From assembly GCA_023394015.1 (NCBI GenBank), contig JAEXBL010000036.1, positions 1-5,595 on the forward strand: DNA of 5,595 nucleotides, written 5' to 3'. Within the stretch, counting starts at the first letter, position 1. Each line of letters begins with the position of its first letter. Below are positions 1 through 4,600 of this stretch, piece after piece. A model generated the notes under the pieces. That model was not told the DNA's origin and did no database searches. It saw only the letters and a program-made list of their open reading frames with translations. The position numbers and the translations under genes were made by a program. This stretch comes from Pseudomonadota bacterium. Lineage in GTDB: Bacteria; Pseudomonadota; Gammaproteobacteria; Burkholderiales; Burkholderiaceae_C.

Positions 1-383
1 CCATGGTGCTGGGCTTCAAGAACGGCTCCGAACTGGTGATGACCGCCATGGGCGGCACGGCCGGCGTGTTCTTCGTCATGGCTACCCTGGCCAGCGTGAT
101 CAAGCGCGACATCTCCGGCATGGGCAAGTGGCTGTTCGTCGGCGCCCTGGTCGTCTTCGTCGGCGCCATCGTCAACGTCTTTGTCGGCTCGACGGTGGGC
201 ATGATGGTCATCAGCACGCTGGTGATTGGCGTGTTCAGCTTGTACATGCTGTACGACCTCAAGCAGATCATCGACGGCGGCGAGACCAACTACATCAGCG
301 CCACGCTGGCCTTGTACCTGGACATCTTCAACGTGTTCCAGGGTCTGCTCGCCCTGGTGGGTCTGGGCGGCAGCAGCGACTGA
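1..383 (+). CDS. Bax inhibitor-1 (BI-1/YccA-type) family membrane protein, C-terminal part, 5' end outside window
   Basis: This is the C-terminal 126 residues of an inner-membrane protein. The frame is open at the left edge, and BI-1 family members are about 220-240 residues, so the ATG at position 3 is probably internal. Four hydrophobic segments are visible, at about residues 13-33, 43-61, 66-86 and 103-121 counted from that Met. The family signature is clear: a YD pair at 84-85 followed by an IIDGGETNYI stretch (89-98), then the last helix with ALYLDIFNVF (103-112). The acidic residues in these two places match, by memory, the aspartates linked to pH-dependent calcium leak in bacterial BI-1 homologues; that role is family knowledge and not shown here. 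In bacteria the physiological job is poorly defined (E. coli YccA interacts with the FtsH protease). The gene is followed by two hairpins, the second a terminator, so it ends its transcription unit. The family call is firm; the exact subfamily is uncertain. Confidence 0.9.
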   Translation, partial: MVLGFKNGSELVMTAMGGTAGVFFVMATLASVIKRDISGMGKWLFVGALVVFVGAIVNVFVGSTVGMMVISTLVIGVFSLYMLYDLKQIIDGGETNYISATLALYLDIFNVFQGLLALVGLGGSSD

Positions 384-398
384 TCGCACGCACGGGTC

Positions 399-424
399 CC
401 AGCTACCCAGTGCTGGGTGGCTGG
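399..424 (+). other. Hairpin just downstream of the BI-1 family gene
   Basis: The arms CCAGCTACCCAG (399-410) and CTGGGTGGCTGG (413-424) pair over 12 positions, with one G-T wobble; the innermost pairs must open to make a loop. No T run follows, so it is not itself an intrinsic terminator. It sits 15 bases after the stop codon and 7 bases before the terminator stem, so it would form the 3' end of the mRNA together with that stem and could protect the transcript from 3' exonucleases. That role is inference. Confidence 0.6.
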
Positions 425-431
425 ACACAGC

Positions 432-457
432 AAAAGGGGCCGATGGCCCCTTTTTCC
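432..457 (+). terminator. Intrinsic terminator of the BI-1 family gene
   Basis: A perfect 10-bp stem AAAAGGGGCC / GGCCCCTTTT with a GAT loop runs directly into five T residues. It lies about 50 bases after the stop codon of the BI-1 family gene and about 60 bases before the tRNA-His promoter, so it isolates the two units. The A run on the left arm means it could also work weakly on the - strand. Confidence 0.88.
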
Positions 458-492
458 ATTGCCGTGACGCAAGGCCGACGGCGAGTCGAAGC

Positions 493-520
493 TTGAGACC
501 CCTCATGCACACGCTATAAT
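493..520 (+). promoter_or_regulatory. Sigma-70-type promoter of tRNA-His
   Basis: The -35 box TTGAGA (493-498) and a consensus -10 box TATAAT (515-520) are separated by 16 bases. Transcription would start near 526-528, leaving a leader of only 7-9 bases before the tRNA 5' end at 535. The bases just after the -10 box (GGACGG) are GC-rich, as is common for stable RNA promoters under stringent control; that regulatory reading is inference. It is the strongest promoter match in the window. Confidence 0.82.
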
Positions 521-534
521 GGACGGTTATTGAC

Positions 535-611
535 GGTGGCTGTAGCTCAGTTGGTAGAGTCCCAGATTGTGATTCTGGTCGTCGTGGGTTCGAGTCCCAT
601 CAGCCACCCCA
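535..611 (+). tRNA. tRNA-His, anticodon GTG, CCA encoded
   Basis: The cloverleaf folds by eye. The acceptor arm GGTGGCTG (535-542) pairs with CAGCCACC (601-608), giving eight pairs because the extra G at position -1, the identity element for histidyl-tRNA synthetase, is encoded and pairs with the discriminator C. The D arm carries AGCTCAGTTGGTAGAG. The anticodon stem is CCAGA / TCTGG (562-566 and 574-578), with loop TTGTGAT holding anticodon GTG at 569-571. The T arm contains GGTTCGAGTCC. The 3' CCA is encoded at 609-611. It stands alone, with its own promoter upstream and terminator downstream. Confidence 0.97.
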
Positions 612-622
612 CCCGATACTGC

Positions 623-660
623 AAAGCCCGCGGCTATTTTGGCCGCGGGCTTTTCTTCTT
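623..660 (+). terminator. Intrinsic terminator of tRNA-His
   Basis: A perfect 12-bp stem AAAGCCCGCGGC (623-634) / GCCGCGGGCTTT (642-653) with a 7-base loop is followed by a T-rich tail (TTTTCTTCTT, 651-660). It starts 11 bases after the CCA end of tRNA-His and closes this monocistronic tRNA unit. It converges with the ppiD terminator on the other strand. Confidence 0.92.
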
Positions 661-698
661 GTCGCTGCTTCCCACCTCTCGCCCACTCCACCACCCAC

Positions 699-723
699 AA
701 AAAAGGCGCTTCAAGAGCGCCTT
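699..723 (-). terminator. Intrinsic terminator of ppiD
   Basis: On the - strand an 8-bp stem AAGGCGCT / AGCGCCTT (arms 723-716 and 710-703) with a 5-base loop leads into a run of six T residues (704-699 on the + strand are A). It lies 23 bases past the ppiD stop codon. With the tRNA-His terminator on the opposite strand it forms a convergent pair about 45 bases apart. Confidence 0.88.
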
Positions 724-746
724 GGTTGTGGCTCAGCGAAGGGCGT

Positions 747-2696
747 TCAGCGCGAGGGCGCCGCGCCCAGGGTCAGGGCCGTGGGCGCTTCGGGCCGGGG
801 CACCAGGATTTGCACCTTGTAGCGGGCCTTGAGCGCGTCGTAATAGCCAAGCGCCTCGGCCAGGCCCCACATCTGTTGGTAGCGCAGGCGGCTTTCGGCG
901 GCCTGGTCGGCGGTCTGCTCCGCCTGCGGCAGCACCTTGTCGACGCGCGCCACGGCGTAGCCGTCGGCACCCAGGTCGACGCCCACGAAAGCCGGCAGCT
1001 TGGTGGGGTCGGCGCGCAGCACGGCCTCGACGAGCGCGCTAGGTTGGCCTTGCGGCTCGTCACGCGAGAGCGCGGTGGGCGCCGGCAGCGTGGTCGCGCT
1101 GGCCGGCTGATCGGTCCAGGCCTTCAGGCGGGCTTGGCCTTCCTGCCGGGCCTGCTCGGCGCCGCGCTGGTTCATGAAGGCGGCGCGCACCTCGTCGCGC
1201 ACTTCGGCCAGGGGGCGTGCGTGGGCCGGTTGGTGCGCCACCACGCGGCCGGACACCAGCTGGTTGTTGCCGGCGTCGAGGGCTTCGGTGTTGTGCTTCT
1301 TGTCCACGGCGTCGGTGCTGAACAGCGCGTCCAGGAAGCGGGGGTTGGCCAGCACACCCGTGGCATCGGGTGCCGGCGTGCGGGTCAGCTGGTCCACGGT
1401 GTGGATTTGCAGCTTGAGCTGCTCGGCCACGGGCTGCAGGCTGTCGGACTGCTCGTAGACGATGTTGCGGAAGTCCTCGGCCATTTCGCTGAACTGCTTT
1501 TGCGCCTCCTGGGTGCGCAGCTGGTCGTCGAGCTGGGCGCGCATGGCCTCGAAAGGCGGCACCTCGGCGGGCTTGATGCCGGTCAGTTGCACGATGTGGT
1601 AGCCGAATTCGCTTTCGACCACCTCGCTGATGTCGCCCTGCTTGGCCAGCCCATAGGTGGCCTGCGAGATCACCGGGTCGATGCCCTTGTCGCGCTGGAA
1701 GCTGCCCAGATCACCCCCGCTGGGCGCGCTGGCGTCGTCCTCCGAGGATTGGCGCGCCACCTCGGCAAAGCTGTCGGGCGCCTGGCGCAGCTGGGCCAGC
1801 AGCTCGGTGGCCTTGGCCTTGGCTTTTTCGCGCGCTTCGGCCGGTGCGTCCTGGGGCGCCACGATGAGGATATGGCTGGCGCGGCGCTCCTCGGGGGTGC
1901 CGAAGCCGGGAGCGTTCTGCTCGTAATAGGTGCGCAGGTCCTGCTCGCTGACGCTGACGCTTTTCTTGACGCTGTCGAGGTCGAGCACCACGTACTCGAT
2001 CCTGGCCGATTCAGGGGCCTGGTAGCGCCCCAGGTTGGCCTGGTAGAAGGCCTCCAGGTCGGCGTCGTTGGGACTCAGCTTGGCGGCGAACTCGGCGGGC
2101 GTGAAGCGCACCACGCGGGCTTCACGCCGCTCCAGAAAGGCGTTCATGGCCACGTCGGCCTGGGCCTGGCTGGCAAAGCCGGTTTCCACCACGCCGCCCA
2201 GCACCTGCTGCGACGACAGGTCGTAGCGCACGTTGGCCTCGAAGCCCTCGGGCGTCAGGCCCTGCTGGGCCAGCAGCTGGCGGTAGCGGTCCATGTCCAG
2301 GGTGCCGTCGTCGCGGCGCAGGGCACCGATGGTCGGGTCACGCTGCAGCTCGGCCGCCAGGCGCGTGTCGGTGGCGATCAGGTGGCCGTCGCTGGCGGCA
2401 GCAGCCAGCACGCGGTCGCGCACCAGGCGCTCCAGCGTGGCGTATTTCAGCGCCGGCGAATCCAGCAGGCTGCCGTCCAGCGCCGGGTTGCTGGCGCGCA
2501 GGCGGTCGGCCTCGATGCGGTGCGCGTTGTCCCATTCCATCTGTGTGATCGGCTTCCCGTTCACGGTGGCAACCTTGGCGGCGCCTTCGTTGAAGCGCGC
2601 GTAGTCGCCCACGCCGAACAGCACGAAGGACGGGATGACCAGAAGAAACAGCACCCCCATGATGAGCTTGGTGTGCCGGCGGATGAATTCGAACAT
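747..2696 (-). CDS. ppiD: PpiD-type peptidyl-prolyl isomerase / periplasmic folding chaperone
   Basis: The product has 649 residues, close to E. coli PpiD (623). PpiD is anchored in the inner membrane by one N-terminal helix, faces the periplasm, and assists proteins leaving the Sec translocon. A basic start (RRHTK) is followed by one hydrophobic helix at about 12-29. Next come a SurA-like N-terminal chaperone region (about 40-260), one parvulin domain (about 268-372) and a long C-terminal region. Parvulin landmarks are ASHILI (273-278), SSEDDAS (317-323), GGDLGSF (327-333) and FGYHIVQL (364-371). Both histidines typical of catalytically competent parvulins (275 and 367) are kept. As I remember it, E. 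coli PpiD lacks them and is inactive, so this orthologue may retain isomerase activity; that is inference. The ATG at 2696 puts the membrane helix in the expected place; its ribosome site is weak (AAGAG about 9 bases upstream). No convincing private promoter is visible, and it follows hupB and tRNA-Val. Confidence 0.95.
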   Translation of the reverse strand: MFEFIRRHTKLIMGVLFLLVIPSFVLFGVGDYARFNEGAAKVATVNGKPITQMEWDNAHRIEADRLRASNPALDGSLLDSPALKYATLERLVRDRVLAAAASDGHLIATDTRLAAELQRDPTIGALRRDDGTLDMDRYRQLLAQQGLTPEGFEANVRYDLSSQQVLGGVVETGFASQAQADVAMNAFLERREARVVRFTPAEFAAKLSPNDADLEAFYQANLGRYQAPESARIEYVVLDLDSVKKSVSVSEQDLRTYYEQNAPGFGTPEERRASHILIVAPQDAPAEAREKAKAKATELLAQLRQAPDSFAEVARQSSEDDASAPSGGDLGSFQRDKGIDPVISQATYGLAKQGDISEVVESEFGYHIVQLTGIKPAEVPPFEAMRAQLDDQLRTQEAQKQFSEMAEDFRNIVYEQSDSLQPVAEQLKLQIHTVDQLTRTPAPDATGVLANPRFLDALFSTDAVDKKHNTEALDAGNNQLVSGRVVAHQPAHARPLAEVRDEVRAAFMNQRGAEQARQEGQARLKAWTDQPASATTLPAPTALSRDEPQGQPSALVEAVLRADPTKLPAFVGVDLGADGYAVARVDKVLPQAEQTADQAAESRLRYQQMWGLAEALGYYDALKARYKVQILVPRPEAPTALTLGAAPSR

Positions 2697-2731
2697 GCGC
2701 GAGACTCTTGGTGTGGGCGATCCAACAATGC

Positions 2732-2756
2732 AAAAGGCGAACCGGGGTTCGCCTTT
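2732..2756 (-). terminator. Probable weak terminator or attenuator between tRNA-Val and ppiD
   Basis: On the - strand AAAGGCGAAC (2756-2747) pairs perfectly with GTTCGCCTTT (2742-2733) over 10 bases with a 4-base loop. The T run is only four residues (2735-2732), three of them inside the stem, and is then broken by GCATTG. It starts 20 bases after the tRNA-Val CCA and ends 35 bases before the ppiD start codon. It likely defines the 3' end of much of the tRNA-Val transcript while letting some polymerase read into ppiD. The hairpin is seen; the leakiness is inferred. Confidence 0.65.
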
Positions 2757-2776
2757 GCCGTGATCGGTAGAAGATG

Positions 2777-2852
2777 TGGTGGGTGCTGACGGTCTCGAAC
2801 CGCCGACCTACGCCTTGTAAGGGCGCCGCTCTACCAACTGAGCTAAGCACCC
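2777..2852 (-). tRNA. tRNA-Val, anticodon TAC, CCA encoded
   Basis: Read on the - strand, the acceptor arm GGGTGCT (2852-2846) pairs with AGCACCC (2787-2781), followed by discriminator A and an encoded CCA (2779-2777). The D arm is AGCTCAGTTGGTAGAGC. The anticodon stem GCGCC / GGCGT has one G-T pair, and loop CTTACAA gives anticodon TAC (2819-2817). The T arm contains GGTTCGAGACC. Length is 76 bases. It starts 23 bases after the hupB stop codon with no terminator and no room for a full promoter between them, so it is probably released from a hupB-tRNA transcript by RNase P and 3' processing. Confidence 0.97.
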
Positions 2853-2875
2853 CACCTGAACTGGCCTTGCAAAGA

Positions 2876-3148
2876 TCAGTTCAGCGCGTCCTTCAGCGCC
2901 TTGCCGGGACGGAACTTGGGCACCTTGGCAGCCTTGATTTTAATCGTAGCGCCGGTGCGGGGGTTGCGGCCCGAGCGAGCGGCACGCTTGCCGACGGCGA
3001 AGGTGCCGAAACCCACCAGCGAGACGGTGCCGCCCTTGCGCAGCGTGGTCTTGACGGCGCCGATGGTGGCCTCCAGGGCACGGGTGGCCGCGGCCTTGGA
3101 AATGTCAGCATTCTTGGCGATGTGCTCGATCAGCTCGGTCTTGTTCAC
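2876..3148 (-). CDS. hupB: HU family DNA-binding protein (HU-beta type)
   Basis: The 90-residue product is the standard length for HU, the dimeric nucleoid protein that bends and compacts DNA. The whole fold is present: helical N-terminal half ([12 protein letters not shown], then [10 protein letters not shown]), the turn [13 protein letters not shown] (46-58), and the DNA-binding arm with RNPRTG (61-66), where the proline at 63 is the residue that wedges between base pairs. The C-terminus is KALKDALN. The start is a GTG at 3148. An in-frame TAA lies immediately before it (3151-3149), and GAGGG sits 7 bases upstream, so this start is well fixed. The gene is followed within 23 bases by tRNA-Val and then by ppiD; in E. 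coli hupB is also followed by ppiD, which supports the symbol. The upstream region carries a possible promoter about 170 bases away and an inverted repeat in the presumed leader. Confidence 0.96.
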   Translation of the reverse strand: MNKTELIEHIAKNADISKAAATRALEATIGAVKTTLRKGGTVSLVGFGTFAVGKRAARSGRNPRTGATIKIKAAKVPKFRPGKALKDALN

Positions 3149-3155
3149 TTAAGTG

Positions 3156-3164
3156 CCCTCTCTC
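3156..3164 (-). promoter_or_regulatory. Ribosome binding site of hupB
   Basis: On the - strand the purine run GAGAGAGGG ends 7 bases before the GTG start at 3148, ideal spacing for a Shine-Dalgarno site. Together with the TAA just before the GTG it decides the start of hupB. It is the clearest ribosome site in the window; pgsA and the transporter gene show none. Confidence 0.75.
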
Positions 3165-3200
3165 AAGAAAATTCAAGAATTCGGTTGGTGACTTTGCGCC

Positions 3201-3224
3201 GAGGTTGGCGATGGAGCCAACCTC
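3201..3224 (-). repeat. Perfect 9-bp inverted repeat upstream of hupB
   Basis: GAGGTTGGC (3201-3209) and GCCAACCTC (3216-3224) are perfect inverted copies with a 6-base spacer. The element lies 52 bases before the hupB start codon. If transcription starts at the promoter proposed near 3321-3347, it would form a stable hairpin in the hupB leader; no T run follows on the - strand, so it does not look like a terminator. It could instead be a protein-binding operator. The repeat is seen directly; the role is open. Confidence 0.7.
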
Positions 3225-3320
3225 CCCTGTGTCAGCATAACCGGCGGCAGGATGGCTGGAAAACGAATCGGCGCCTGAAGTGCCCGGCCAGCTTCGACAA
3301 CCGCGGTCAGCGAGCGATGC

Positions 3321-3347
3321 ATTCTAGACCCAATCAGGGGGGGTCAA
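3321..3347 (-). promoter_or_regulatory. Possible sigma-70-type promoter for hupB
   Basis: On the - strand TTGACC (3347-3342) and TAGAAT (3326-3321) resemble -35 and -10 boxes but are only 15 bases apart, shorter than the usual 16-18. The start would be near 3314, giving a leader of about 165 bases containing the inverted repeat at 3201-3224. The spacer contains most of a run of seven G:C pairs (3337-3343). No better pair of boxes was found nearer to hupB. The rest of the 298-bp gap shows no gene. Confidence 0.42.
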
Positions 3348-3447
3348 GGCAGTATCTACCCTGCCTATGCGCCAACGCAACAAGCGCGCGAAATTTGCCG
3401 CAGCCCAGCCGCTGCCACCGCCTTTTTGCGCCGCCACGGGCCTGGCT

Positions 3448-4368
3448 TCATCCCCCTGAGCTTGACACGCGCGCCGGCCGCACCACCAGACTGACGCCGA
3501 AGGCGGTCACAGCGATGCCGACCACGGTGCTCAGCGTGATCGGCTCGCCGAACAGCAGCCACGCCATCATCGCCGTGGTCGGCGGCACCAGGTACATCAG
3601 GCTGGCCACCGAGGCTGCCGCGCCGCGCTGGATCAGCAGGTACAGCAGCGAGCTGCCGCCCAGCGTCAGCCCCAACACCGACCAGGCCATGGCGCCGGCC
3701 GACTGCGCATTCCAGCGGAAGGCCTCCGGCTCGGCCAGCGCCAGCGGCGCCGTGACCAGCGCCGCCGCCAGCAACTGCACGGTGTTGGCGCTGCGCACGT
3801 CGCAGGGCTTGACAAAGCGCTTCTGGTACAGCGTGCCGGCGGTGATGCACAGCAGCGCGAACACCGCCCAGCTCAGGTTGGCGGCGGTCACGTGGTCGCC
3901 CGCCTGCCCGTGCGTGAGCTTGCGCCACACCACCAGCACCAGGCCGGCAAAGCCCAGCGCCAGCCCCAGCCACTGGCGGGCGCTGACGCGGCTTGTGGCA
4001 CTGCCGCTGGCCGACAGCCAGATCGCCGTCAGCACCGGCTGGATGCCCACGATCAGCGCCGACAGCCCCGAGCCCATGCCGCCCTTCACGGCCGCCCACA
4101 CCCCGCCCAGGTAGCCGCCGTGCATCAGCGCGCCGGTCACCCCCAGGTGCAGCCACTCGATGCCCGTCTGTGGCCAGCGCACCCGGGCGATGGCGATCCA
4201 CAGCAGAAAGCAACCGATGGAAAAAAGATAGCGGTACAGCAGAAAGGTGAACGGCGGCGCGTGCGGCATGCCGTAGCGCGCCACGATGAAGCCCGTGGCC
4301 CAGATCAGCACGAACACCGCCGGCATCGCACGGATCAGGCTGGATGTGGAGTCGCCGTGTGCGCTCAT
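3448..4368 (-). CDS. EamA/DMT superfamily transporter
   Basis: The product is a ten-helix inner-membrane protein of 306 residues from the ATG at 4368, typical for the drug/metabolite transporter superfamily, which moves small metabolites such as amino acids or their derivatives. Two EamA repeats are visible, at about residues 12-148 and 166-297. Repeat one begins with AVFVLIWATGFIVARYG (17-33) and contains GLSALIVGIQPVLTA (101-115). Repeat two ends with the hallmark stretch SLMYLVPPTTAMMAWLLFGE (256-275), followed by PIT. Substrate cannot be read from sequence. A GTG at 4398 would add 10 residues (MGWAVWCAGA); neither start has a clear ribosome site. The ATG was chosen because it gives a short hydrophilic N-terminus before helix one. 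No terminator is visible after the stop, and its neighbours pgsA and hupB look functionally unrelated. Confidence 0.87.
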   Translation of the reverse strand: MSAHGDSTSSLIRAMPAVFVLIWATGFIVARYGMPHAPPFTFLLYRYLFSIGCFLLWIAIARVRWPQTGIEWLHLGVTGALMHGGYLGGVWAAVKGGMGSGLSALIVGIQPVLTAIWLSASGSATSRVSARQWLGLALGFAGLVLVVWRKLTHGQAGDHVTAANLSWAVFALLCITAGTLYQKRFVKPCDVRSANTVQLLAAALVTAPLALAEPEAFRWNAQSAGAMAWSVLGLTLGGSSLLYLLIQRGAAASVASLMYLVPPTTAMMAWLLFGEPITLSTVVGIAVTAFGVSLVVRPARVSSSGG

Positions 4369-4430
4369 GGCACCGGCGCACCAAACCGCCCAGCCCACAG
4401 GAAACCGGCCCGCTGCATCAGCGCCGACCT

Positions 4431-4457
4431 TGGATTCCCGCTTGCGCCGGAATGACG
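4431..4457. repeat. Degenerate REP-like palindrome (ATTCC...GGAAT core)
   Basis: ATTCC (4434-4438) and GGAAT (4449-4453) flank a GC-rich imperfect centre, in the context TGGATTCCCGC...GGAATGACG. This resembles the short intergenic palindromes of the form ATTCCCGC-N-GCGGGAAT common in beta-proteobacteria, including the dRS3-type repeats of Neisseria. That likeness is from memory and the copy is imperfect. It lies in the gene-free stretch between pgsA and the transporter gene. Confidence 0.5.
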
Positions 4458-4467
4458 ACCCTCACTG

Positions 4468-4487
4468 AGGGCTGCGCAGCAAGCCCT
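4468..4487. repeat. Small inverted repeat with nested palindrome
   Basis: AGGGCT (4468-4473) and AGCCCT (4482-4487) are inverted copies. An overlapping perfect palindrome GCTGCGCAGC lies at 4471-4480. On the + strand it is followed by TTTC only and there is no + strand gene for it to end. On the - strand, where pgsA would need a terminator, no T run follows. It belongs to the palindrome-rich gap between pgsA and the transporter gene. Confidence 0.45.
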
Positions 4488-4517
4488 TTCAAACGGCCGC
4501 GGAGCAGGCCAACCGGG

Positions 4518-4553
4518 AACGCCGTGGCCGGGCTTGCACCGGCCACTGGCGTT
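4518..4553. repeat. Strong 14-bp hairpin in the pgsA-transporter gap
   Basis: AACGCCGTGGCCGG (4518-4531) pairs completely with CCGGCCAC-T-GGCGTT (4539-4553) except for one bulged T at 4547; the loop is GCTTGCA. This is the longest stem in the window after those of the tRNAs. It lies 48 bases past the pgsA stop on the - strand, without a T run on either strand, so it may be a transcript 3'-end stabiliser or part of an interspersed repeat. Confidence 0.65.
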
Positions 4554-4554
4554 G

Positions 4555-4597
4555 TCCCCCCTCAGGGGGGAAGGCGCCGCAGGCGACTCAGGGGGGA
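4555..4597. repeat. G-run palindrome with 11-base direct repeat
   Basis: TCCCCCC (4555-4561) and GGGGGGA (4565-4571) form an inverted repeat around TCA. The block CTCAGGGGGGA occurs twice in direct orientation, at 4561-4571 and 4587-4597. Between them CGCC-GCA-GGCG (4575-4585) is a small hairpin. The pattern of C-run/G-run palindromes next to genes resembles a family of intergenic repeats I associate with Comamonadaceae genomes; that is recollection, not a search result. It ends only 3 bases from the pgsA stop codon. Confidence 0.55.
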
Positions 4598-4600
4598 GCG

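Noticed and set aside
128..519. Overlapping + strand frames inside and after the BI-1 family gene
   Set aside because: They use other frames of a clear membrane protein, continue through the terminator, and have Arg-rich shadow composition.
639..2789. A 716-codon open frame on the + strand covering the whole of ppiD and running into tRNA-Val
   Set aside because: It is antisense to a clear ppiD, crosses the tRNA-Val gene and two terminators, and its translation is low-complexity Gly/Ala/Leu/Val/His/Arg without recognisable domains. Such frames are expected opposite GC-rich genes.
2774..4114. A 446-codon + strand frame across tRNA-Val, hupB and the transporter gene
   Set aside because: It is antisense to a tRNA and two well-supported genes, with Ser/Thr/Arg/Pro-rich translation typical of a shadow frame.
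3365..4384. A 339-codon - strand frame overlapping the transporter in another frame
   Set aside because: The EamA frame has helices and family motifs; this one is Arg/Gly/Ala-rich with no membrane pattern, so it is a shadow.
4555..4597. G runs as the start of a CRISPR or integron-like repeat array
   Set aside because: Only two 11-base copies exist, the spacer is itself palindromic, and no associated genes are nearby.
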